NCBI RefSeq assembly: GCF_001425785.1
Contig: NZ_LMDI01000076.1
Coordinates: 124,001 to 188,000 of the forward strand
Direction: 5' to 3'
Length of the DNA stretch: 64,000 bases
Source of the DNA: Rhizobacter sp. Root1221
GTDB lineage: Bacteria > Pseudomonadota > Gammaproteobacteria > Burkholderiales > Burkholderiaceae_C
In this document: one piece after another, positions 15,778 through 26,023 of the stretch
Layout of the letters: each line of letters begins with the position of its first letter
Position numbering within the stretch: the stretch's first letter is position 1
Notes under the pieces: model-generated
Databases searched by the model: none
Seen by the model: the letters and a program-made list of their open reading frames with translations, nothing else
Told to the model about the DNA's origin: nothing
Position numbers and translations under genes: made by a program

Positions 15778-17229
15778 ATGGCAAGCAAGGTCGAAAAAGT
15801 GATCCGGGGCGTGGTGTCCGGCGTGTTGGGCGGCATCTCGGCGTTCAATCGCCGGTGGCTGCCGGTGCCCGACGGGCCCTACCCCTACTTCACGGGTCTC
15901 CACGAACCCGCCGCCGCGGAACGCACGATCGAGGACCTGGCCGTGACCGGCGTGCTGCCGCCGGAACTCGACGGGCGGTACCTGCGCATCGGCCCCAATC
16001 CGGTCCACCGCGACACCCGCGGCCACCACTGGTTCATCGGCGACGGCATGGTGCACGGCGTGCGCCTGCAAGGCGGCCATGCGCGCTGGTACCGGAACCG
16101 CTATGTGCGGTCGCGCAAGGTGGCCAAGGCCCTGAAAAGTGCCATGGCACCGGGCCCGCACCGCGGGCGCTTCGACAACGTGAACACGGCCATCGTGCCC
16201 ATCGCCGGCGCGGCCTGGGCGCTGGTCGAGGCCGGCAGCGCGCCGGTGCGCTTCGGCGACGACCTGGAACGCCACGCCTACGATGACCTCGACGGCACGC
16301 TGCAGGGGCCGTTCTCGGCCCACCCGCATCGCCACCCGGTGACTGGCGACCTGCATGCCATCGCGTACCGGGGCGACGAACCCGACAGCGTGCGCCACGT
16401 CGTCGTGGATCCGGCGGGCCGGGTGCGCCGGGAACTGCGCATTCCCATCGCCCACGGCCCCATGGTCCACGACTGCGCCGTGACCGAGCGGCACGTCGTG
16501 ATCCTCGACCTGCCGGTGACGTTTTCGATGAAGTCCATGCTGTCGGGCCAGGCCTTCCCGTACCGCTGGAACCCGGCCCACCCGGCGCGCGTGGGCCTGC
16601 TGCCCAAGGACGGCACGGCGGCCGATGTGGTGTGGATGCCCGTGGAGGCGTGTTTCGTGTTCCATACCGTCAACGCCTACGACGCCCCCGACGGCACGGT
16701 GGTGCTCGACGTGGTGGTGTACGACCGCATGTTCGACGGCAGCACCCATGGCCCCGAGGCCAACCCGCGCGGGCTCGAACGCTGGACCCTCGATCCGGTG
16801 GGCCTCACCGTGACGCAGCGCCTGCTCGATGCGGCACCGCAGGAATTCCCGCGCATCGACGAACGGCGCAGCGGGCTGCCTCACCGCTTCGTCTACACGG
16901 TGGGGCTGCCGGAGACGTTCACGCCCCACATCGTCGGGGCGAGCCACCTGTTCAAGCATGACCTGCAGACCGGCGAACGCCAGCGGCACGACTTCGGCGC
17001 AGGGCACGCGCCCGGCGAGTTCGTGTTCGTGCCGCGGCACGCCACATCGGCGGAGGACGACGGGTGGCTCGTGGGCCTGGTCATCCACGCCGCGGCCGAC
17101 GCCACCGACCTGGTGGTGCTCGACGCCGCCCGGTTCGCCGGGCCGCCGGTGGCCTCCGTCCGCATCCCGCACCGCGTGCCGGCCGGATTCCATGGCAACT
17201 GGTTCTCGGCCGGGCTGGCTGCAGGTTGA
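15778..17229 (+). CDS. Carotenoid oxygenase (retinal pigment epithelial membrane protein family)
   Basis: A 483-residue non-haem iron dioxygenase that cleaves carotenoid or stilbenoid double bonds. All four iron-ligand histidines of the seven-bladed propeller are visible: His182 (FSAHPHRHPVTGDLH), His231 (GPMVHDCAVT), His296 (VFHTVNAYD) and His472 (GFHGNWFSAG). ELDGRYLRIGPNPVH and HWFIGDGMVHGV are further family motifs. AGGGA precedes the ATG at 15778. No carotenoid biosynthesis genes are in the window, so the natural substrate is open; lignostilbene-type substrates are possible. Confidence 0.92.
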   Translation: MASKVEKVIRGVVSGVLGGISAFNRRWLPVPDGPYPYFTGLHEPAAAERTIEDLAVTGVLPPELDGRYLRIGPNPVHRDTRGHHWFIGDGMVHGVRLQGGHARWYRNRYVRSRKVAKALKSAMAPGPHRGRFDNVNTAIVPIAGAAWALVEAGSAPVRFGDDLERHAYDDLDGTLQGPFSAHPHRHPVTGDLHAIAYRGDEPDSVRHVVVDPAGRVRRELRIPIAHGPMVHDCAVTERHVVILDLPVTFSMKSMLSGQAFPYRWNPAHPARVGLLPKDGTAADVVWMPVEACFVFHTVNAYDAPDGTVVLDVVVYDRMFDGSTHGPEANPRGLERWTLDPVGLTVTQRLLDAAPQEFPRIDERRSGLPHRFVYTVGLPETFTPHIVGASHLFKHDLQTGERQRHDFGAGHAPGEFVFVPRHATSAEDDGWLVGLVIHAAADATDLVVLDAARFAGPPVASVRIPHRVPAGFHGNWFSAGLAAG

Positions 17230-17299
17230 CGGCGAGGCGGGCCAGGCAAGGGTCACATCCGTTCTAGTCACGGCGTGCGGAGGTCAGCACCATGGGGCC

Positions 17300-18091
17300 A
17301 TGAATTCCCCCACCTGGTCCCATCGCAGCTTCACCGCACCGTTCACCGCCACCGGCCGGGCGGCGCTGGTTCCGCCACCCCCCTGGCACTATGCCGGTTG
17401 GTTGCTCAACATCGCCTTCCGGTGCAATGCCAGCGCCGCGATCCCCCTGGTGCCGCCAGCGGCCGGCAGGCCCGTGGGAACGGGCTGCGTGCACTTCGCC
17501 GATTGGCAGGCCTGCACCGACGGCCACGAGATGCTGGACCCGGTGCTGGCCCAGTACCGCGAGACCATCGTGGTCCTTGAGATCGAGCGCCCGGACGGGA
17601 GTCGTTGCATGTACTGCCCCGCCATCTGGGTCGACCAGGACATCTCCCTGCTGCGAGGGCTGCTGCAGGGCTGGCCCAAGAAGATGGGCAGCACCTGGCT
17701 CACGCGAAGCTTGCCGCTCGAACATCCTGCCGCCGCGCCCTTGCGTGCGGGCAGCCGCCTGGGTGCCAGCCTGGCGGTGAAGGACCGCCGCGTGGTCGAC
17801 GCCCAGGCGACGCTCACCGGGCGGCCGGGGCGCCCGATGGGCTTCCTGGCCCACGAGACCATCGGCGCGGTGGGTTGGCCCGATCTGCGGCAACCCCGGC
17901 GGTTGCCGGAGCTGGTGCTGGTGAAGCCCGAGATCGGCCAACGGGTGGGCGGCGACTGGCACGAGGCCTCGGCTTCGGTGCACCTGACGCCACACCCCGG
18001 GGAGGACATCGGCATGCTGGGCCCACTGGTGGCGGAAGATGCCAGTGCGGGCTGGCTGGGCATCACCGTGGCCGGCGCACGCGATGCCTGA
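17300..18091 (+). CDS. Acetoacetate decarboxylase-like protein
   Basis: A 263-residue protein. PWHYAGWLLNIAFRCN at the start and GWPKKMG at 124-130 correspond to the acetoacetate decarboxylase fold, where the first Lys of the PKK motif forms the Schiff base (here Lys127 or Lys128). The YRETIVVLEIE segment contains the conserved Arg-Glu pair. Family members decarboxylate beta-keto acids or have other Schiff-base chemistry, so the reaction is not certain. It lies 70 bp after the carotenoid oxygenase in the same direction and may share its transcript; the AraC regulator follows. Confidence 0.8.
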   Translation: MNSPTWSHRSFTAPFTATGRAALVPPPPWHYAGWLLNIAFRCNASAAIPLVPPAAGRPVGTGCVHFADWQACTDGHEMLDPVLAQYRETIVVLEIERPDGSRCMYCPAIWVDQDISLLRGLLQGWPKKMGSTWLTRSLPLEHPAAAPLRAGSRLGASLAVKDRRVVDAQATLTGRPGRPMGFLAHETIGAVGWPDLRQPRRLPELVLVKPEIGQRVGGDWHEASASVHLTPHPGEDIGMLGPLVAEDASAGWLGITVAGARDA

Positions 18092-18139
18092 CCGGCCATC
18101 ATCTTCGGTGCCGTCGAAGGTCGCAGGAGGCTGGCCACT

Positions 18140-18940
18140 GTGGCGTTGAATCGATCTGAAGTGCGGCGGGTGCGCCTGGTCGACCTCGAGCAGGTGCGGC
18201 ACCAGCAGCATGGGCAGGAGTGGGCGCCGCACTGGCACGAAGAATGGTCCTTCGGCGCCATCGTTCAAGGCGAATGCCGCTGCAGCGTGGCGGGCCGCCC
18301 CTTCCTCGCGCGAACGGGGGACCTCATCGCCATCGCACCGGGTGTCGTCCATACCGGCGCGCTCACCGCGTCGGCCCACAGTGGCGCGGTGCTGGCCACC
18401 ATGCTGTATGTGCCGACCACGTGGCTCGACCAGGTGGGTCTTGCCGTGCCCACCCGCAGCGGATCGGTCCGGGATCTTGCACTGGCGTGCCAGGCGGGCG
18501 ATCTCACGTCACCGGAGGATGTGCAGGCCTGGTTGTTGCGGGCGATACCCCTGCTGGCCGAGACACTGCGGCCCGGTTCCTCTGCCAACACCGATCCCAT
18601 GCCAGGCGAGGCCGTTCGGGCGCTGATCGGGCGTGTGCAGTCTGCCGTGCTGGCTGGAGAACAGACCGTGTCGGGTCTCGCACGCCGCTGTGACGTCAGC
18701 CGGGAACGACTCCACCGGGTGCTGAAACAATGGCTCGGCATGGCACCGGGTGAATACCTGCGTGCGGTGCGGCTGCATCGCGCAAAGCACCTGGTGATCC
18801 AGGGTGAGCCCGCCGCTTCTGTCGCGGCGGAGTGCGGATTCTCGGACCAGGCACACTTCACGCGCTGGTTCAAGCGAACGTTCGGCTACACGCCCGGCGA
18901 CCTGGCGCAAGCCGTATCCAGGCAGTCGGCGCCCGACTGA
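18140..18940 (+). CDS. AraC-family transcriptional regulator
   Basis: A 266-residue regulator. The N-terminal cupin sensor (about 10-95) has PHWHEEWSFGAIVQG and GDLIAIAPGVVHTG. The C-terminal pair of HTH motifs (about 165-260) reads TVSGLARRCDVSRERLHRVLKQWLGMAPGEYLRAVRLHRAKHL and SVAAECGFSDQAHFTRWFKRTFGYTPGDLA. The start is GTG with CAGGAGG upstream. It is in the same direction as the carotenoid oxygenase and decarboxylase-like genes and could regulate them, but no operator was recognised. Confidence 0.9.
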   Translation: MALNRSEVRRVRLVDLEQVRHQQHGQEWAPHWHEEWSFGAIVQGECRCSVAGRPFLARTGDLIAIAPGVVHTGALTASAHSGAVLATMLYVPTTWLDQVGLAVPTRSGSVRDLALACQAGDLTSPEDVQAWLLRAIPLLAETLRPGSSANTDPMPGEAVRALIGRVQSAVLAGEQTVSGLARRCDVSRERLHRVLKQWLGMAPGEYLRAVRLHRAKHLVIQGEPAASVAAECGFSDQAHFTRWFKRTFGYTPGDLAQAVSRQSAPD

Positions 18941-18982
18941 TCCGACCGCCGGGACGTCCGCTTCAATCCCCGCCAACCCCCT

Positions 18983-19648
18983 TCAACGCAACGGCACCCC
19001 ATCCGGCGCGAAGTTCACGGCCTTCGCCAACGGTGCTACATGCAACACCTGCGTGCCCGGTGTGTTGGCCAGCGTGGTGACCGCACCCACGCCCACGTCC
19101 TGGCTCCAGCCCACGCCGCGGAAGCGCCACTGCACCTGGGCGCGCCAGGCACCGGCGCGTTCGAGGTTGCGGTCCACTTCGACGCGGGCCTTGGCGCCCT
19201 TGGCGGTGAGGGTGCCCACCATGGCGGCGAGTGCGGCGCGCAGCGGCGGGCCCTCTTGCTGCTCCACCCACAGGCTGCATTGGGTGTCGGTGGCGGCGAG
19301 CAGCACGAGGCCGCCGGAATCGGGGGCCATCAGCACGGTGCCGGGTTTGCCGTCCAGCAGGCCGTCGGCAGAACCTCGCATCGGGTCCACCGGCTCGAAA
19401 CCGTTGGCCAAGGCCCAGTCCATCGCGGCCCCGGCCTGGCCTTGGGTGAGCACACAGGCCTGCTCGAACCAGCGCAGCAGGGCCTGGGGCGATGCCGGTT
19501 CGCGGGCGACGGGCGCGGACACGGCAGCCGGGGGCGCCACGAGCGGCGCCGTGAACACAGGCGTGCCCTGGGCCGCGGCCAGCGCCGGGGCCAGCAGCAA
19601 CACCCCACCCAGCGCGCCACCGAGCAGGTCAGCGGGCAGGCGGCGCAT
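18983..19648 (-). CDS. Secreted paralogue 1 of a four-gene tandem family
   Basis: A 221-residue protein with a Sec signal peptide cleaving near LAAAQ, followed by the family motif GTPVFTA. Conserved elements shared with its three neighbours are a helix with a cysteine (LLRWFEQACVLTQGQ), MDWALANGF, and a second cysteine (TDTQCSLWVE), so one disulfide is likely. It has no catalytic motif I recognise. Its start overlaps the previous gene by 20 bp, indicating translational coupling. It is the last gene of the series that begins after alaS. Confidence 0.75.
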   Translation of the reverse strand: MRRLPADLLGGALGGVLLLAPALAAAQGTPVFTAPLVAPPAAVSAPVAREPASPQALLRWFEQACVLTQGQAGAAMDWALANGFEPVDPMRGSADGLLDGKPGTVLMAPDSGGLVLLAATDTQCSLWVEQQEGPPLRAALAAMVGTLTAKGAKARVEVDRNLERAGAWRAQVQWRFRGVGWSQDVGVGAVTTLANTPGTQVLHVAPLAKAVNFAPDGVPLR

Positions 19649-20330
19649 CGTCGATCATCAATGCGAGCAGCGCGAGGCCGCGGCCCACGCCCACGGGGGC
19701 CGTCACGACGAGCGAGTCGATCCAGCGGCCCGACGTGACCTTGTAGCCCACCATGCGCGTGCCGGCCTGCGGGTTGTCGAGCGAAACCGCCGGGGCCGGG
19801 GGCTTGGCCTGCCCCACCCACCCGGCCACGAGCTGGGCCATGCGGTCGCGCAGCCGGGCACCGTCGATGTTCTGGCGCGTGCCCACGGAACAGGCCAGCG
19901 GGTTGTCGCCCAGCAGCAGCATCACGGTGTCAGTGGTGTCGGCCCGGCGCACGAACACGTTGACCATCTGGATGGCCTCGCCCGTGCCGCCCATGCCTTG
20001 GGCCATTTCCTTCACGGCGTCTTCGGACAGCGGCGAGAACCCGTGGTTCAGCGCCCAGTCGGACGCCGCGGCGGTCTGGCCGCGGCCCTGCAGGCACGCC
20101 TGCTTGAACACTTCGGCCACCTCCACGGCATGGGCACGCGGGTTGTGGCCGCGCGGGATGGGCCGTTGGGGCGGCGGCGGTGGCGGGGCATCGGCATCGC
20201 GCACGACACCCAGCACCGGCGCGTCATACGGGTGCACGGTCTTGGCCGTGAACACGGGGTTGCCCTGGGCCATCGCGGCGGAAGCGCCGAAGGCCAGGCT
20301 GCAGAGCACGGTCCACACGGGACGGTTCAT
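19629..20330 (-). CDS. Secreted paralogue 2 of a four-gene tandem family
   Basis: A 233-residue protein with a signal peptide ending AAMAQ and then GNPVFTA, the same post-cleavage motif as paralogues 1 and 3. It continues with a proline run, then [24 protein letters not shown] and the second cysteine in GDNPLACSVG. The C-terminal part (GTRMVGYKVTSGRWIDSLVVTAPVGVGRGLALLAL) probably forms strands. Function unknown. The 122 bp between it and paralogue 3 hold no other gene. Confidence 0.75.
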   Translation of the reverse strand: MNRPVWTVLCSLAFGASAAMAQGNPVFTAKTVHPYDAPVLGVVRDADAPPPPPPQRPIPRGHNPRAHAVEVAEVFKQACLQGRGQTAAASDWALNHGFSPLSEDAVKEMAQGMGGTGEAIQMVNVFVRRADTTDTVMLLLGDNPLACSVGTRQNIDGARLRDRMAQLVAGWVGQAKPPAPAVSLDNPQAGTRMVGYKVTSGRWIDSLVVTAPVGVGRGLALLALMIDDAPPAR

Positions 20331-20452
20331 CGTTTCACTCCAGGGAAAACTTCATCAGGGTCGATCGACACCGCCATGATCGCAACCCCACGGGGTGCGG
20401 CTGTCGGGGAAATCCCCTCAAACGGTAACGGTCGGTTCCGGATGTGGCTTGT

Positions 20453-21124
20453 TCACGGTGCCGGAGGGATGAGGATCATGTGCGCGCCCTCATGGCTCGC
20501 CGCGGTTTCGGGCCCGATGGTGCGCACGGCCCCCCCCTGCCCCTGCGGACCCAGCGGATAGACCGCCACACGCAAGCTGCCATTCCCCCAGCGGGTGCTT
20601 TCGGTGGGGGGCACCGGTTGCCGCACCCCCGCCGTCGCGGCGGCGATTTCACCGGCGCGGCGGCGCAGCCGCGGACCGTCGATGACCCCATGCGACCAGA
20701 CCGCACAGCCCTCGGGCTGCTGCGTCAGCGTGATGGCGGGGCCCGACGGGTTGTCGGCTTGCCGCAGGTGCTTTTGCATCGACGGCACGGCATCGGCCGC
20801 GCCGGGCGGCCGTGGGGCCGGTTTCATGGCCACCACGAAACCGCGTTCGCGCGCCCAGGCCTCGGCCGGTTCGACACGCCCGCCGTGTTGCACGCACACG
20901 TGGCTGAACAGGTCGGCGAGTTCATCGGTGCGGTGCCTCGGTGACCCGCGCCCACGGTCCGCGGCGGGCGGCAGCCCGATGCCGGTTTTCCGCGGCGGTT
21001 CGGCCACCCGCGACGCCGCGTTGCCTTGCACGAGCGACGCGGTGAACACCGGGTCGCCGGCCTGGGCGGATGCCCCGGCGTGAACCAGCACCAGCATGAA
21101 CGAGACGGTCAGTCGACGGGTCAT
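20453..21124 (-). CDS. Secreted paralogue 3 of a four-gene tandem family
   Basis: A 223-residue protein. I start at the ATG giving a clean signal peptide (MTRRLTVSFMLVLVHAGASAQA) followed by GDPVFTA. It has the common pattern LADLFSHVCVQHGGR, WARERGF, then PEGCAVWSHGVIDGPRLRRRAGE. The GVIDGPRLRRR segment is nearly the same as [11 protein letters not shown] in paralogue 4. Function unknown; the secreted location and paired cysteines are the only firm inferences. Confidence 0.75.
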   Translation of the reverse strand: MTRRLTVSFMLVLVHAGASAQAGDPVFTASLVQGNAASRVAEPPRKTGIGLPPAADRGRGSPRHRTDELADLFSHVCVQHGGRVEPAEAWARERGFVVAMKPAPRPPGAADAVPSMQKHLRQADNPSGPAITLTQQPEGCAVWSHGVIDGPRLRRRAGEIAAATAGVRQPVPPTESTRWGNGSLRVAVYPLGPQGQGGAVRTIGPETAASHEGAHMILIPPAP

Positions 21125-21156
21125 TGCGAAGCTCCCAGGCAGGTTGCCGCCAACGC

Positions 21157-21759
21157 TCAGCGGCGAGGTTCCACCGACACCCCGAGGATGACCGATCCGC
21201 GCGCCGTGCCCACGGGTGACACCACCATGAGGCGGTAGCGGTCGGGGCCGGACACCCCGATGTAGCTGATCTTGCGATGCGGACCGTCTTCGTCGTAGTC
21301 CATGCTGTTGGCCGGTTCGGCGGTGACGGTGATGCCCGGCCACTCGCCGGTCATCGCCTCCATGCGGCCGCGCAGGCGCGGGCCGTCCACGGGGGACAAG
21401 CCCATCACGACGCAGTTGGACGGGTTCGCCGTGGCAATCAGCAGTACCGACTCGTCCTTGTTGCTGCGCGAGAACACATTGCCGGACTCGCCGCGCTGCT
21501 TCAGCGCCGCAGCCACCTCGCCGCCAGACTGGGTGCCCACCACGAACCCGTGGTTCAGCGCCCAGTCGGCCACGTCGTCGGGATTGGCCTTCTGCAGCAG
21601 GCAGGCTTCACGGAACAGGTCGGCGATGTCCTGCGCGTGCACCCGTGCCGCCGCGGCCTTCTGGGCCGGCGACGGCTCGGCGGCCCAGGCGGTGCCGGCC
21701 ACCGAAGCGGCCACCAGAGCGGCCAGCAGGACCACGCCCACCGCGCGGCGGGCGTTCAC
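21157..21759 (-). CDS. Secreted paralogue 4 of a four-gene tandem family, coupled to alaS
   Basis: A 200-residue protein starting at a GTG that overlaps the alaS stop (GTGA), the best reason to choose this start; an ATG 18 bp upstream lies inside alaS. The signal peptide ends TAWAA. The family core is [53 protein letters not shown]. It lacks the PVFTA motif of the other three. Function unknown. Confidence 0.75.
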   Translation of the reverse strand: MNARRAVGVVLLAALVAASVAGTAWAAEPSPAQKAAAARVHAQDIADLFREACLLQKANPDDVADWALNHGFVVGTQSGGEVAAALKQRGESGNVFSRSNKDESVLLIATANPSNCVVMGLSPVDGPRLRGRMEAMTGEWPGITVTAEPANSMDYDEDGPHRKISYIGVSGPDRYRLMVVSPVGTARGSVILGVSVEPRR

Positions 21760-24383
21760 AGGCGCTCGGCGACCCAACCCTGCACCGACGCGAGCGCCTG
21801 CGCAAGGTTCGTGGCATCGGTGCCACCGGCCATGGCCATGTCGGGCTTGCCGCCGCCCTTGCCGCCCACTTGCTGGGCCACGAAGTTGACGAGTTCGCCG
21901 GCCTTGACCTTGGCCACACTGTCGGCCGTCACGCCCGCGGCCAGCTGCACCTTGCCACCCTCCACGGCGGCCAGCACGATGGCGGCGGTCTTGAGCTTGT
22001 CCTTGAGCTTGTCCATCGTCTCGCGCAGCGCCTTCGCGTCGGCGCCATCGAGCACGGCGGCCAGCACCTTCAGGCCCTTCACGTCGACGGCCTTTTGCAG
22101 CAGCTCGTCGCCTTGCGACGAGGCCAGCTTGCCCTTGATGGCCGCGAGTTCCTTCTCGAGCGCACGCACCTGGTCGAGCACCTGGCCCAGGCGGGCCGGC
22201 ACTTCCGCCGGCGCCGCCTTCAGCGAACCGGCGATCTGGCGCACGGTGCCTTCGAGCGACTGCAGGTAGGACAGCGCGTTGTCGCCGGTCACGGCCTCGA
22301 CACGGCGCACGCCGGCCTGGATGCCCGTCTCGGCCACGATCTTGAACAGGCCGATGTCACCGGTGCGTTGCACGTGGGTGCCACCGCACAGCTCACGGCT
22401 GGTACCGATGTCGAGCACACGCACCTCGTCGCCGTACTTCTCGCCGAACAGCATCACGGCGCCGGTCTTCTGGGCTTCCTCGATGGGCAGCACACGCGCC
22501 TGCGTGGCGGCATTGGCCAGGATCTCGGCGTTGACGAGGGCCTCGATCTTCGCGATCTCGGCGTCGGTCACCGGCGCGTTGTGGGCGAAGTCGAAGCGCG
22601 TGCGGTCGGCCGTCACGAGCGAGCCCTTCTGCTGCACGTGGCTGCCGAGCACTTCGCGCAGGGCCTTGTGCATCAAATGGGTGGCCGAGTGGTTGCGCAC
22701 GGTGCGCGCACGCTTGTCGGCGTCCACCTTCGTGGCCACCACGTCGCCCACGCGCAGCTCGCCTTCGGCGAGCTGGCCCTGGTGGCCGAACACGGCGGCC
22801 TGCACCTTGATGGTGTCCTCGACAATGAAGCGCGTGGTGGCGTTGCGCAGCTCGCCGGTGTCACCCACCTGGCCGCCGCTTTCGGCGTAGAACGGGGTTT
22901 CGTCGAGCACCACCACCACGTCGTCACCGGCACGGGCCACGTCCACCGGCGAACCGTCGATGTACAGGGCCACCACCTTCGCGCCATCGCGCTGCAGGTG
23001 CTCGTAGCCGTGGAACGTGGTGTTCGCGCCGGCGTACTCGAGGCCGGCGGCCATCTTGAACTTGCCGGCCGCGCGGGCCTTGTCCTTCTGGCGCTGCATG
23101 GCCGCGTCGAAGCCGGCGTTGTCCACCGTCACGCCACGCTCGCGGCACACGTCGGCCGTGAGGTCGACCGGGAAACCGTAGGTGTCGTGCAGCTTGAACG
23201 CGGTTTCGCCGTCGATGGTCTTCGCCCCGCCGGCGAGCGCGGCCTCGAGGATCTCCATGCCGTTGGCGATGGTGCGGAAGAAGCCTTCTTCCTCCAGCTT
23301 GAGCACGTCGGTGACACGCTTCTCGGCCTGGCGCAGTTCCGGGTAGGCGTCGCCCATCTCCTTCGAGAGCGCGGCCACGAGCGTGTAGAAGAACGGCTTG
23401 CGGGCGCCGAGCTTGTAGCCGTGGCGGATGGCGCGGCGCGCGATGCGGCGCAGCACGTAGCCGCGGCCGGCGTTGCTCGGGATCACGCCGTCGGTGACGG
23501 TGAAGCTGCAGGCGCGGATGTGGTCGGCGATGACCTTGAGCGACGGCGAGTCCTTGTCGCAGTCACCACCGCCGGCGGCGTCCACGGACTGCTTCGCGGC
23601 GGCCAGCAGGTTCACGAAGGTGTCGATCTCGTAGTTGCTGTGCACGTGCTGCAGCACGGCCGTGAGCCGCTCGAGGCCCATGCCGGTGTCCACGCTGGGC
23701 TTGGGCAACTTGTGCATCACGCCCGCTTCGTCGCGGTTGAACTGCATGAACACGTTGTTCCAGATCTCGATGTAACGGTCACCGTCCTCGTTGGGCGAGC
23801 CCGGCGGGCCGCCGGCGATCTCGGGGCCGTGGTCGTAGAAGATCTCGGTGCACGGGCCGCAGGGGCCGGTGTCGCCCATCATCCAGAAGTTGTCCGATGC
23901 GTAGCGGGCGCCCTTGTTGTCGCCGATGCGCACGATGCGTTCGGCGGGCACGCCCACCGTCTTGTTCCAGATCTCGTAGGCCTCGTCGTCTTCGGCGTAC
24001 ACGGTGACCCAGAGCTTGTCCTTCGGCAGCTTGTAGACCTCGGTCAGCAGCTCCCAGGCGTACTGGATGGCATCGTGCTTGAAGTAGTCGCCGAAGCTGA
24101 AGTTGCCCAGCATCTCGAAAAACGTGTGGTGGCGCGCGGTGTAGCCCACGTTGTCGAGGTCGTTGTGCTTGCCGCCGGCGCGGATGCACTTCTGCGACGT
24201 GGTGGCGCGGCTGTACGCGCGCTTGTCGAACCCCAGGAACACGTCCTTGAACTGGTTCATGCCCGCGTTGGTGAACAGCAGCGTGGGGTCGTCGCCGGGC
24301 ACCACCGGGCTCGACGCCACGATCGTGTGGCCCTTGGCTTCGAAGAACTTCAGGAACTGGGAACGGATTTCGGAGGCTTTCAT
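21756..24383 (-). CDS. alaS: Alanine-tRNA ligase
   Basis: An 875-residue enzyme, essentially the E. coli length, that charges tRNA-Ala and edits mischarged Ser and Gly. It starts [19 protein letters not shown]. The aminoacylation domain has [24 protein letters not shown]. The editing-domain zinc motifs [11 protein letters not shown] and [13 protein letters not shown] are intact, and the C-terminal domain ends with the glycine-rich [15 protein letters not shown] stretch. A consensus -10 (TATAAT) lies on the minus strand at 24456-24451, about 70 bp before the start. Four secreted paralogues follow in the same direction, the first overlapping its stop. Confidence 0.97.
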   Translation of the reverse strand: MKASEIRSQFLKFFEAKGHTIVASSPVVPGDDPTLLFTNAGMNQFKDVFLGFDKRAYSRATTSQKCIRAGGKHNDLDNVGYTARHHTFFEMLGNFSFGDYFKHDAIQYAWELLTEVYKLPKDKLWVTVYAEDDEAYEIWNKTVGVPAERIVRIGDNKGARYASDNFWMMGDTGPCGPCTEIFYDHGPEIAGGPPGSPNEDGDRYIEIWNNVFMQFNRDEAGVMHKLPKPSVDTGMGLERLTAVLQHVHSNYEIDTFVNLLAAAKQSVDAAGGGDCDKDSPSLKVIADHIRACSFTVTDGVIPSNAGRGYVLRRIARRAIRHGYKLGARKPFFYTLVAALSKEMGDAYPELRQAEKRVTDVLKLEEEGFFRTIANGMEILEAALAGGAKTIDGETAFKLHDTYGFPVDLTADVCRERGVTVDNAGFDAAMQRQKDKARAAGKFKMAAGLEYAGANTTFHGYEHLQRDGAKVVALYIDGSPVDVARAGDDVVVVLDETPFYAESGGQVGDTGELRNATTRFIVEDTIKVQAAVFGHQGQLAEGELRVGDVVATKVDADKRARTVRNHSATHLMHKALREVLGSHVQQKGSLVTADRTRFDFAHNAPVTDAEIAKIEALVNAEILANAATQARVLPIEEAQKTGAVMLFGEKYGDEVRVLDIGTSRELCGGTHVQRTGDIGLFKIVAETGIQAGVRRVEAVTGDNALSYLQSLEGTVRQIAGSLKAAPAEVPARLGQVLDQVRALEKELAAIKGKLASSQGDELLQKAVDVKGLKVLAAVLDGADAKALRETMDKLKDKLKTAAIVLAAVEGGKVQLAAGVTADSVAKVKAGELVNFVAQQVGGKGGGKPDMAMAGGTDATNLAQALASVQGWVAERL

Positions 24384-24538
24384 GCCGTGGCTTTCTGCGA
24401 CAACGCCGGTTTGAAGCGGCGCGCAAGGGCTTGATTTTTCGAGGGTTTTGATTATAGGGCGGCCCGCCGGGCAAGCCCCTTGCGTCCCACGGGGCTGCGG
24501 CCGGTTCCGTATCATGGCCGTTCACCCTGGAGGGCACC

Positions 24539-26005
24539 ATGGACCAACGCATTTCCCCGCTGTCGAACCTGCTCGACCCGAGCCTCCTGAAGACCGATGC
24601 GCTGATCGACGGCAAGTGGGTGCGCGGCGCCCGGCGCTTCGACGTGACCGACCCGGCCACCGGCGCGAAGCTCGCCGACGTGGCCGACCTGGGGGTGGAC
24701 GAGACCCGCGCGGCGCTGGCCGCCGCCCAGGCGGCCTGGCCGGCGTGGCGCGCCAAGACGGCCAAGGAACGCGCGGCGATCCTGACCAAATGGTTCCAGC
24801 TGCTGGTGCAGCACACCGACGACCTGGCCCGCATCATGACCGCCGAGCAGGGCAAGCCGCTTGCCGAATCGAAGGGCGAAGTGACCTACGGCGCGAGCTT
24901 CATCGAGTGGTTCGCCGAGGAAGGCCGGCGCGTGTACGGGGAGACCATCCCCACCACCGACCCCACCAAACGCTACCTCGTGATCAAGCAGCCGATGGGC
25001 GTCTGCGCGGCCATCACGCCGTGGAACTTCCCCATCGCGATGATCACCCGCAAGGTGGGCCCGGCGCTTGCGGCCGGCTGCCCGGTGGTCGTGAAGCCGG
25101 CGGGGCAGACGCCCTTGTCGGCGCTGGCCATCGCCGAGCTGGGCCAGCGCGCCGGCCTGCCGGCGGGCGTGCTCAACATCGTCACCGCCGCCAAGTCCGC
25201 CGAGATCGGCAAGGTGCTGTGCGAGAGCGAGGTGGTGCGCCACCTGTCGTTCACCGGGTCCACCGAGGTGGGCCGCATCCTCGCCGCCCAGTGTGCCCCC
25301 ACCATCAAGAAGCTGTCGCTGGAGCTGGGCGGCAACGCGCCGTTCATCGTGTTCGACGATGCCGACATCGACGCAGCGGTCGAGGGTGCGCTGGTCAGCA
25401 AGTACCGCAACGGGGGGCAGACGTGCGTGTGCGCGAACCGTTTGTACGTGCAGGACGCGGTGTACGACACCTTCGTGCAGCGCCTGGCCGCCAAGGTCAA
25501 GGGCATCAAGGTGGGCAACGGATTCGACCTCGGGGTCACCCAGGGCCCGATGATCGACGACAACGCCATCGCCAAGATCGAGAAACACGTGGCCGACGCC
25601 ACGGCCAAGGGCGCGAAGGTGCTCACCGGCGGCAAGCGCCTGCACGACCGGTTCTTCGAGCCCACCGTGCTCACCGAGGCCACCAGCGACATGCTGTGCG
25701 CCCGCGAGGAAACCTTCGGCCCGGTGGCCCCGGTGTTCCGCTTCCAGACCGAGGCCGAGGCGATCGCCCTGGCCAACGACACCGAGTTCGGCCTGGCCGC
25801 GTACTTCTACAGCCGCGACATCGGGCGCATCTTCCGCGTGGGCGAAGGGCTCGAGTCGGGGATGGTGGGGGTCAACACCGGGTTGATCTCGACGGCCGAG
25901 GTGCCGTTCGGCGGCGTGAAGCAATCGGGCCTGGGCCGCGAGGGGTCGCGGCATGGCATCGAGGACTACGTGGAGATCAAATACCTCTGTCTCGGGGGGA
26001 TCTGA
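24539..26005 (+). CDS. gabD: NAD(P)-dependent succinate-semialdehyde dehydrogenase
   Basis: A 488-residue aldehyde dehydrogenase that oxidises succinate semialdehyde to succinate in 4-aminobutyrate breakdown. The catalytic cysteine is Cys296 in NGGQTCVCANR, with the second cysteine two residues on as in GabD. The general base is Glu262 in LELGGNAPF, and cofactor-binding motifs are ITPWNFP, KPAGQTPLSAL and FTGSTEVGR. SISTAEVPFGGVKQSG-type residues (LISTAEVPFGG) and GIEDYVEIKYLC at the end are typical of the SSADH subfamily. GGAGG precedes the ATG. No GABA transaminase lies next to it; alaS is divergent. Confidence 0.93.
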   Translation: MDQRISPLSNLLDPSLLKTDALIDGKWVRGARRFDVTDPATGAKLADVADLGVDETRAALAAAQAAWPAWRAKTAKERAAILTKWFQLLVQHTDDLARIMTAEQGKPLAESKGEVTYGASFIEWFAEEGRRVYGETIPTTDPTKRYLVIKQPMGVCAAITPWNFPIAMITRKVGPALAAGCPVVVKPAGQTPLSALAIAELGQRAGLPAGVLNIVTAAKSAEIGKVLCESEVVRHLSFTGSTEVGRILAAQCAPTIKKLSLELGGNAPFIVFDDADIDAAVEGALVSKYRNGGQTCVCANRLYVQDAVYDTFVQRLAAKVKGIKVGNGFDLGVTQGPMIDDNAIAKIEKHVADATAKGAKVLTGGKRLHDRFFEPTVLTEATSDMLCAREETFGPVAPVFRFQTEAEAIALANDTEFGLAAYFYSRDIGRIFRVGEGLESGMVGVNTGLISTAEVPFGGVKQSGLGREGSRHGIEDYVEIKYLCLGGI

Positions 26006-26023
26006 GGGCTCCGGCGCCTGTGT

